NCBI GenBank assembly: GCA_900768675.1
Contig: CAAGDT010000209.1
Span: 1-24,932 of the forward strand
Length of the DNA: 24,932 nt
DNA from: Oscillospiraceae bacterium
GTDB taxonomy: Bacteria > Bacillota > Clostridia > Oscillospirales > Ruminococcaceae
Direction: 5' to 3'
Under the pieces are notes generated by a model. The model was not told the origin of the DNA, did no database searches, and saw only the letters and a list, made by a program, of their open reading frames with translations. Below, piece by piece: positions 8,042-13,734 of the stretch (within the stretch, counting starts at the first letter, position 1; each line of letters opens with the position of its first letter). Position numbers and translations under genes: made by a program.

Positions 8042-8070
8042 ATTATAGCACAACATTTTGCATTTGTCCA
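8042..8070 (-). promoter_or_regulatory. sigma-A promoter for the GH27 gene
   Basis: On the minus strand TGGACA (complement of 8065-8070) and TATAAT (complement of 8042-8047) are 17 bases apart. Transcription would start near 8,035, giving a leader of about 75 bases that includes the inverted repeat at 7988-8039. The promoter ends 12 bases from the MITE-like element. Confidence 0.75.
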
Positions 8071-8081
8071 TAAGAAAAATA

Positions 8082-8257
8082 AAGGCAACACCGCACAATT
8101 AACGGCTGCCGCCTTTGTCGCACGCTTACTTGCATATTTTCCGCCATCTTGCACAAAAACTCCTTGACGGGCGCCAGCCCGCCTGCGTCGTTTTTGTACA
8201 ACCTGACGAAAAATCTGACGGCGCAATCGCACGACAATAATTATGCGGTATTGCCTT
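8082..8257. mobile_element. MITE-like element, 176 bp, with 20-bp terminal inverted repeats
   Basis: The left end reads AAGGCAACACCGCACAATTA and the right end, on the other strand, AAGGCAATACCGCATAATTA: 18 of 20 bases match in inverted orientation. The interior is more GC-rich, contains small hairpins such as GGGCGCCAGCCC, and encodes no transposase. This fits a non-autonomous miniature element. A clear target-site duplication is not visible (flanks AAAAATA and AAAATTA). Open frames crossing it are not believable genes. A Ruminococcus genome could be tested for further copies. Confidence 0.7.
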
Positions 8258-8911
8258 AAAATTATCGGCTTATTTGATTTATCTCACTCTTTAGCAGGTG
8301 AATACCTTGCAGGGTTTTTATATCCTTGGGAAGCGCTGAATGGGATAAATGACCTTATACTTTCAAAAGGCAAGGAGCTTAATTCCAATGATTATGACTC
8401 TCCTTCTCCCAATGTATGGATACATAAAACGGCTCAGGTTTTCCAATCTGCATATATCGGCGCCCCCTGTATTATAGGTGCAAATACGGAATTACGCCAC
8501 TGCGCTTTTATACGAGGAGGTGTTCTCGTTGGCGAAAACTGCGTTATAGGAAACTCCTCGGAACTTAAAAATGTCATCATTTTCGACAATGTGCAAGTTC
8601 CTCATTTCAATTATGTAGGCGACAGTATTCTTTGATATAAATCACATATGGGCGCTGGCTCGATTACTTCAAATGTCAAGTCTGATAAAACAGATATAGT
8701 TATAAAGTGCGGCTGCGAGGAGATTGAAACAGGAATGAGAAAAATCGGTGCTATGCTTGGTGATTATGTAGAGGTAGGCAGCAACAGCGTCCTTAATCCC
8801 GGCACTATAATTTGCAGAAATTCAAACATCTATCCTACCTGCTGCGTTAGAGGAGTTGTCCCGGAAAACAGCATTTATAAGACAGACGGCGAAATTGTTC
8901 CAAAGAGATAA
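8243..8911 (+). pseudogene. left-handed beta-helix nucleotidyl/acyltransferase-like gene, broken by an in-frame stop
   Basis: Conceptual translation gives one protein of about 222 residues in hexapeptide style (VWIHKTAQV, IGAPCIIGAN, LVGENCVIGNSSEL, VEVGSNSVLNPGTI). It resembles the GlmU/UDP-GlcNAc pyrophosphorylase-like beta-helix family, which transfers acyl or nucleotidyl groups to sugars. After GDSIL the frame meets TGA at 8633-8635 and continues without a shift as YKSHMGAGSITSNVKSDK. Relatives, from memory, read DSILGYKSHMG, so a GGA to TGA change explains the stop. The first ATG lies inside the MITE terminal repeat, so the original start and leader are probably lost. Reinitiation at 8648 would yield only the last 87 residues. 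Confidence 0.85.
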
Positions 8912-8957
8912 CCTACCCATTCCGCAGGACAGAGAGGCTCTTTTTTAATCCGAATTA

Positions 8958-9009
8958 ACCGCCTCCGCAAAGCAGTCGTTGTGATTAAGTCACACAGGCG
9001 GGTCTTTTT
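8958..9009 (+). terminator. terminator after the beta-helix pseudogene
   Basis: CCGCCT (8959-8964) pairs with AGGCGG (8996-9001), with an inner TGTGA/TCACA stem (8980-8994), and is followed by TCTTTTT. It lies about 50 bases after the pseudogene stop. Confidence 0.75.
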
Positions 9010-9038
9010 GTCCGGAAAATGTTATTTCAGCACAGCAG

Positions 9039-9067
9039 TTGATTTTCTTGTAGTTTTGTGTTATACT
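9039..9067 (+). promoter_or_regulatory. sigma-A promoter upstream of the diguanylate cyclase
   Basis: TTGATT at 9039-9044 and TATACT at 9062-9067 are 17 bases apart. Transcription would begin near 9,074, about 190 bases before the cyclase start, leaving a leader that contains the hairpins at 9120-9180. Confidence 0.7.
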
Positions 9068-9073
9068 GAACTA

Positions 9074-9180
9074 AACATATAGGCGAAGGAAGCAATTGGT
9101 AAATACATCAGGTAATAATGCTGCCGTACAGCAAAAACGCCGTTTATCCTACTGCAAAAAAACGGCGCTTTTCGTTTTTA
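9074..9180 (+). ncRNA. short terminated leader or small RNA before the diguanylate cyclase
   Basis: Downstream of the promoter at 9039-9067 a transcript would fold a small hairpin GCTG-CCGTA-CAGC (9120-9132) and then an intrinsic terminator, CGCCGTTT with AAACGGCG (9138-9145 and 9160-9167), ending in CTTTTCGTTTTT. The cyclase starts 87 bases later. This is either an attenuator/riboswitch leader or an independent RNA of about 107 nt. I do not recognise the c-di-GMP-I, preQ1 or fluoride aptamer in it. The 5' part (AGGCGAAGGAAGCA) also resembles a ribosome site for a 31-codon frame starting with TTG, which seems unlikely because that frame runs through the terminator. Confidence 0.5.
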
Positions 9181-9266
9181 TCGAATAAATGTATAAATAA
9201 TCAATCAGCCTGCCGCAAATTCGCCTTAATACTTTTTGGCAGTCTGATAAATTCGGGAGATTTAAT

Positions 9267-11108
9267 GTGAAGAACAATACAAAGGAACTAAGATTCGGGA
9301 ATGCTGTTATAACGGTTTCTCTGGCAGTGCTGCTGGCGGTGCTGTTCACCTATATTGTGCTGGTTTACAATAACGAAAGCAGCGCAGTAAAAGCCGGAGA
9401 GGTTATGATAAATCAGGTAAAGGGCGTTCTTGAGGAAAACCGCCGCAGCGAGGAGGCTCTTGTCCTGTCCCTTAAGGAGGAGTACATAATCCGTGCAAAG
9501 ACGGTTGCATATATGCTTGAGCATAACGCCGACGCAGAATACAGCGTAGAAGAGTTGAGCAAAATTGCGGAGCTTATGTCAATCGACGAAATCCACCTTT
9601 TCGACGAAACAGGCACAATTTATTCGGGAACGCTTCCGAAATATTACGGCTACAGCTTTGATTCGGGAGAGCAGATAAGCTTTTTCAAGCCCATGCTTGC
9701 CGATAAGAGCCTGTCTATGTGTCAGGACATTACGCCCAATACCGCTGAGGGAAAAAGCATGATGTATGCAATAGCCTGGGACAGCCCCGGAAAGAGAATG
9801 ATACAGGTAGGAATCGAGCCGGTAAGACTTCTTGACGAGCTTAAGGACAACAGCGTTTCAAACGTTGTGGACAGTATGCCTATATACGATAATTTACAGA
9901 TATATGTGGCGGACGCCGACGGCAATATACTGGGCGCTACCGACGACAGCGGCGGAATGGAGCTGAGCGCTGCGGGAATAGATGTTTCTGCTGCTGTTCC
10001 CGGAGTTATAAGCCATTTCCACACCGTTGTAAACGGGCGGACAATCGGCTGCTCAGTTCTGAAGGGCGACGAATATGTAATATGCGTTGTACAGGACGAC
10101 GTAAGCACAAAAAAGGAAACGATACTGTCGCTGATTATGGTTGCAGCCTACCTGCTGCTTGCCGCCGCAGCCCTGCTCATAGTAATAAAGCGCCTGCTTA
10201 TCATAAAAAAAGAGCAGATGGACCAGCTTATGATACTTACATCTATGGCGGGAATCTATTACAGTATGCACCTTATAGATTTTAAGAGCAATACCCTCAC
10301 AGAGTACGCCGCCCGCAATCAGGTAAAGGAGGTTGTGGAGAAGAACAGCGCTGAAGAGCCTGCTGAAACAATCCGGCAGATTATGTATGCAACAATGTCC
10401 GACGAATATCTTGAGCAGGGACTGCTGTTTACGGAGTATTCAACTCTTCCCGAAAGGCTTAAGGGCAGGAAGGTTATTTTCAAAGACCTGCTGGGAAAGA
10501 ACGTGGGCTGGATAAGAATGTCCTTTATTGCAATAAGCACAGATTCCGAGGGAGTGCCCGAAAAGGTAATCTGCACAACGCAGATTATAGACGAGGAAAA
10601 GCGCAAGGAGGAGTCCCTTATCCGGGAGTCAACCACAGACCAGCTTACAAGGTGCTATAACCGCCGTGCTTACGAAAAGGACCTGCACAATTACCCGGAC
10701 GTTCCTGAGGACGAGGACTTTGTCTTTGTTTCAATGGACGTAAACGGACTTAAGACTGTGAACGATACTTCGGGTCATGCAGCGGGAGACGAGCTTCTCT
10801 GCGGAGCGGCGGAGTGTATGAAGCGCTGCTTTGCAGGCAGAGGAAAGGTTTACCGCATGGGCGGAGATGAATTTGTTGCAATAATTTACGCAAGTCCCGA
10901 TAAACTGGATATGATAAAAGCAGATTTCGACATCGCTGTTAACGGCTGGTCGGGAGAGATAGTAAAAAGCCTGTCCGTTTCCTGCGGCTATGTAGAAAAG
11001 AGAGAATTTCCCGAATATACTGTAACGGAAATGGAAAGGCTCGCAGACGAAAGAATGTACGCAGCTAAGGTGGAGTATTACGAAAAGCTTCACGCCTGTC
11101 CGAGGTGA
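9267..11108 (+). CDS. membrane-bound diguanylate cyclase with extracellular sensor and GGDEF domain
   Basis: A 613-aa protein predicted to make cyclic di-GMP. It has a first transmembrane helix at about 13-34, an extracellular Cache-like sensor at about 35-283, a second helix at about 285-309, a PAS-like linker at about 315-445 and a GGDEF domain from about 450. The active-site motif is an intact GGDEF at 532-536, with TDQLTRCYNRRA at the domain start. The product-inhibition RxxD site usually five residues before GGDEF is not present (CFAGRGKVYRM). The start is GTG, with GGGAGA six bases upstream. It is monocistronic and preceded by a terminated leader, so expression may be attenuated. Ligand unknown. 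Confidence 0.93.
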   Translation: MKNNTKELRFGNAVITVSLAVLLAVLFTYIVLVYNNESSAVKAGEVMINQVKGVLEENRRSEEALVLSLKEEYIIRAKTVAYMLEHNADAEYSVEELSKIAELMSIDEIHLFDETGTIYSGTLPKYYGYSFDSGEQISFFKPMLADKSLSMCQDITPNTAEGKSMMYAIAWDSPGKRMIQVGIEPVRLLDELKDNSVSNVVDSMPIYDNLQIYVADADGNILGATDDSGGMELSAAGIDVSAAVPGVISHFHTVVNGRTIGCSVLKGDEYVICVVQDDVSTKKETILSLIMVAAYLLLAAAALLIVIKRLLIIKKEQMDQLMILTSMAGIYYSMHLIDFKSNTLTEYAARNQVKEVVEKNSAEEPAETIRQIMYATMSDEYLEQGLLFTEYSTLPERLKGRKVIFKDLLGKNVGWIRMSFIAISTDSEGVPEKVICTTQIIDEEKRKEESLIRESTTDQLTRCYNRRAYEKDLHNYPDVPEDEDFVFVSMDVNGLKTVNDTSGHAAGDELLCGAAECMKRCFAGRGKVYRMGGDEFVAIIYASPDKLDMIKADFDIAVNGWSGEIVKSLSVSCGYVEKREFPEYTVTEMERLADERMYAAKVEYYEKLHACPR

Positions 11109-11178
11109 GTTTTAAGCGCAGAGGCTGTTATGCTTCTGTGGGAGTATTTGTCTGAGCAAATGTATTTCTTCTTTTCTC

Positions 11179-11239
11179 GTCGAAAAGACTTTTTCGACAA
11201 GCTTAAGGGACTGACCTGAAAAGGCAGTCCCTTCTTCTG
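11179..11239 (+). terminator. hairpin plus terminator after the diguanylate cyclase
   Basis: There are two structures: GTCGAAAA/TTTTCGAC around GACT (11179-11198), then AAGGGACTG/CAGTCCCTT (11205-11213 and 11225-11233) followed by CTTCTTCT. The second is a plausible plus-strand terminator with an interrupted U-run. A transcript converging from the PqqD-like gene would also meet it. Confidence 0.65.
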
Positions 11240-11256
11240 TATTATGCGTACCCGGC

Positions 11257-11622
11257 TTACCTTCGGGGCTGAGCCAACGGCTCCTTCATAACTATAAAAC
11301 CGCAGCTTTCAAGAGTGTGCATATATGTTACAAGCCGGTTATACAGCGGTTCGGCTTCTTCGCCGAACTCCGACCTTACTTCTGCGGCAATATCGTACAC
11401 CGTCTTTTTTCCGTCGATACAAAGCCATACAAAATTACCCTGTCCCTGAAGGTCAACCCGTGTAATTTCCGGCTTTTTTGCGATTTTCTGAAAAAGCCTG
11501 TTGAAAACGCCCTTGTTCTCAATAAATATCGTTACCTGTCCGCTTCCGTCCTTCTCGTAGGAAATCCTGTCGCTGTGAACCGGTATAAAATCAAGATAAT
11601 TCCTTTCTTTTTTCTTTGGCAT
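11257..11622 (-). CDS. PqqD-like protein
   Basis: A 121-aa protein whose C-terminal two thirds follow the PqqD pattern: a strand-rich start, then VDLQGQGNFVWLCIDGKKTV, a helix DIAAEVRSEFGEEAEPLYNRLVTYM written around residues 70-100, and CGFIVMKE. PqqD-type domains bind peptides as recognition elements, best known as partners of radical SAM enzymes. The ATG at 11620-11622 was chosen over the earlier one at 11661 because it falls one base after the transporter stop with GAAGAG upstream, giving a TGAAATG junction. No radical SAM gene or precursor peptide is nearby. It is coupled only to the OPT transporter, so a peptide-related role with that transporter is inferred. Confidence 0.8.
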   Translation of the reverse strand: MPKKKERNYLDFIPVHSDRISYEKDGSGQVTIFIENKGVFNRLFQKIAKKPEITRVDLQGQGNFVWLCIDGKKTVYDIAAEVRSEFGEEAEPLYNRLVTYMHTLESCGFIVMKEPLAQPRR

Positions 11623-11623
11623 T

Positions 11624-13522
11624 TCAGCTCTTCTTTCCGGATTTGATTCGTACGCCAGCATACTTCATGAGTATGATACAGAGTATAATAAGCAGTATAA
11701 CAGCGCCGATAACGCCTGCGTCTATATACCCGGAAATGTCGATTGCCTTGTCAATACCGGTAACGGCAAGTACTGCCAGCAGTACTCCCACAAGACCTTC
11801 TCCTGCAATCATACCGGAAGAGAAGAGGATTCCTGAGCTTGCATCATTATTCCTGCTGTCGTCGGACCTGCTCTTGTCTGAAAGGAAGCGGATAATTCCG
11901 CCAATCATAATTGTGGAAGAAAGCTCAAGAGGGAGATAAAGACCGATTGCAACAGGGAGTACAGGAATACGGAGAACTTCAAATACCAGCGCAATACATA
12001 CGCCGATACCAACAAGTCCCCAGGGAAGATTTCCCTCCATAACGCCTTCGGTTACCATTTTCATAAGCGTAGCCTGAGGCGCGGCAAGCTCCGCTGTTCC
12101 AAATCCCCAGGCAGAGTCAAGAAGAAGGAATATTCCGCCGATAGTAAGTGCGGAAACGCCTGCGCCGATAAGCTCGCCTATCTGCTGCTTCTTTGGCGTT
12201 GCGCCGAGAATAAAGCCAGTCTTGAGGTCCTGTGACGCATCCCCTGCAACAGCGGCAATAATGCATACCACCGAGCAGATTGAAATTGCGCTTACCATGC
12301 CTTCGGCGCCTGTTGTGCCTGCTGCTTTTAAGATAAGCGTAAGAATAAGAAGCGTTGCAATAGTCATACCCGATACGGGGTTATTGCTTGCGCCTACAAG
12401 TCCCACCATTCTTGAAGAAACCGTTGCAAAGAAGAAGCCGAAAATAACAATCAGTACTGCACCCGGAAAGGAAACAGGAACCCCCGGGATAAGCCAGAGT
12501 GCAAATGTCAGAACAAGAATTGCAATAAATGTAAGCCTGAAGTTAAGGTCACGGTCTGTTCGCAAAGCGGACATAACAGCTTTTGAGCTGAGAGATTTTA
12601 TGGATTTTCTGAAGGTTGAAGCAATAAGGGGAATAAGCTTTATAAGACTTATAATACCGCTTGCGGCAACTGCGCCCGCACCTATATAACGAATATAATT
12701 GCTCCAGATAGCGGATGCGCCGTTTTGTGCATATATTTCGGCGATAGTTACTTCTCCCGGATAAAGCAGGGTGTCTGCACCAAATGTAACAATAGCGGGG
12801 ATAAGCACAAACCAGCCCAGCAGACCGCCTGCAAACATATAGGAAGAAATTTTCACGCCGCATATATATCCTACGCCGAGAAGCGCAGGATAGGACTCTG
12901 CGGAAAGCTGGGTTTTAAGCGCTTTGAAGGGGATTGTAATAACGCCGCCGGCTGCCTTAAGACCGTCTATGATGAACTTTACGGCTGCGGAAATTCCCAT
13001 TCCGATAAATACGCTTTTTGCAGATTTGCCGCCGTTTTCCCCTGCAAGAAGCACTTCTGCACAGGCTGTTCCCTCGGGGTAGGGAAGAACTCCGTGTTCC
13101 TTTACTATCAGGGCGTTTCTCAGCGGTATCATAAACAGAACGCCGAGAAGTCCTCCACAGACTGCAATAATCGTAATTGCCGGTATACCCGGCTTATCCG
13201 TTGCACCCTCCTTTGCCCAGAGGAAAAGTGCGGGGAGCGTGAAAATAGCGCCTGCGGCAACGGATTCGCCCGCAGAACCTATTGTCTGCACCATATTGTT
13301 TTCAAGGATTGAATTTCTTTTCAGAATAACCCTGAGTATTGACATTGAGATTACTGCGGCGGGTATCGAAGCGGATACCGTCATACCCACACGAAGTCCC
13401 AGATATGCATTTGCCGCACCGAATACGATTGCAAGAATCACACCTGTTATAATCGAAGTAGCCGTTATTTCGGGCGTTATCCGATCGGCAGGTATGTATG
13501 GTTTAAAATCTCTCTGGCTCAT
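11624..13522 (-). CDS. OPT-family oligopeptide transporter
   Basis: A 632-aa polytopic membrane protein of the OPT/YSL superfamily, proton-coupled importers of short peptides or peptide-like metal chelates. Evidence is the N-terminal IPADRITPEITATSIITG, the signature-like AANAYLGLRVGMTVSASIPA (about 36-55), VLPYPEGTACAEVL near 145, and about 14-16 hydrophobic segments through to the C-terminus. The length is normal for bacterial OPT proteins. It is the first gene of a leftward operon, followed one base later by the PqqD-like gene. The leader holds a long inverted repeat and a promoter at 13631-13660. Substrate cannot be deduced. Confidence 0.92.
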   Translation of the reverse strand: MSQRDFKPYIPADRITPEITATSIITGVILAIVFGAANAYLGLRVGMTVSASIPAAVISMSILRVILKRNSILENNMVQTIGSAGESVAAGAIFTLPALFLWAKEGATDKPGIPAITIIAVCGGLLGVLFMIPLRNALIVKEHGVLPYPEGTACAEVLLAGENGGKSAKSVFIGMGISAAVKFIIDGLKAAGGVITIPFKALKTQLSAESYPALLGVGYICGVKISSYMFAGGLLGWFVLIPAIVTFGADTLLYPGEVTIAEIYAQNGASAIWSNYIRYIGAGAVAASGIISLIKLIPLIASTFRKSIKSLSSKAVMSALRTDRDLNFRLTFIAILVLTFALWLIPGVPVSFPGAVLIVIFGFFFATVSSRMVGLVGASNNPVSGMTIATLLILTLILKAAGTTGAEGMVSAISICSVVCIIAAVAGDASQDLKTGFILGATPKKQQIGELIGAGVSALTIGGIFLLLDSAWGFGTAELAAPQATLMKMVTEGVMEGNLPWGLVGIGVCIALVFEVLRIPVLPVAIGLYLPLELSSTIMIGGIIRFLSDKSRSDDSRNNDASSGILFSSGMIAGEGLVGVLLAVLAVTGIDKAIDISGYIDAGVIGAVILLIILCIILMKYAGVRIKSGKKS

Positions 13523-13559
13523 TTAAACTAAACATTCCTTTTTCATTTCCATAAGATAT

Positions 13560-13612
13560 AATTAATGTCTGCTCATTTCGTCCTTCAGGACGAAATGAGC
13601 TTGACATCAATT
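13560..13612. repeat. long inverted repeat in the OPT leader
   Basis: A perfect 13-bp stem (13571-13583 with 13588-13600, loop TTCA) is extended by AATTAATGTC against GACATCAATT, giving arms of about 24 bp with one mismatch and a small bulge. It lies between the transporter promoter and its start codon. No U-run follows on either strand, so it is not a normal terminator. It may be an RNA leader structure, an operator or a small dispersed palindrome. Confidence 0.7.
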
Positions 13613-13630
13613 AGTGTGTGCTCAATAATT

Positions 13631-13660
13631 ATTATAATCATACTTTTAATAAAAATACAA
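13631..13660 (-). promoter_or_regulatory. promoter of the OPT/PqqD operon
   Basis: On the minus strand TTGTAT (complement of 13655-13660) and TATAAT (complement of 13631-13636) are 18 bases apart. The start site would be near 13,624, so the inverted repeat at 13560-13612 would be transcribed in the leader. Confidence 0.6.
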
Positions 13661-13680
13661 CAATTGTCCGGGTGCAGCAA

Positions 13681-13714
13681 AATATAAATAAAGCCCGACT
13701 TGTAATCGGGCTTT
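13681..13714 (-). terminator. terminator of the BMP/histidine kinase operon
   Basis: A perfect 9-bp stem AAAGCCCGA/TCGGGCTTT (13690-13698 and 13706-13714) is followed on the minus strand by TATTTATATT. It lies 20 bases after the kinase stop. Confidence 0.85.
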
Positions 13715-13734
13715 CTGCGTGCCGAGGCACTCGG

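Noticed and set aside
7957..8237. Open frames on the minus strand across 7957-8237
   Set aside because: They lie over the GH27 promoter and the MITE-like element, have no ribosome binding site and no domain; they are by-products of the repeat.
8633..8635. TGA in the beta-helix gene read as selenocysteine or as a UGA-glycine code
   Set aside because: TGA is a working stop elsewhere in the window (for example at 11,624 and 5,261), there is no recognisable SECIS-like need at a structural glycine, and a point mutation plus an adjacent insertion explains it.
9074..9180. c-di-GMP riboswitch before the GGDEF gene
   Set aside because: The conserved GEMM sequence elements are not present in the short leader.
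9098..9193. A 31-codon frame starting with TTG after GAAGGAAG
   Set aside because: It runs straight through the intrinsic terminator and has no recognisable sequence; a leader or small RNA is more likely.
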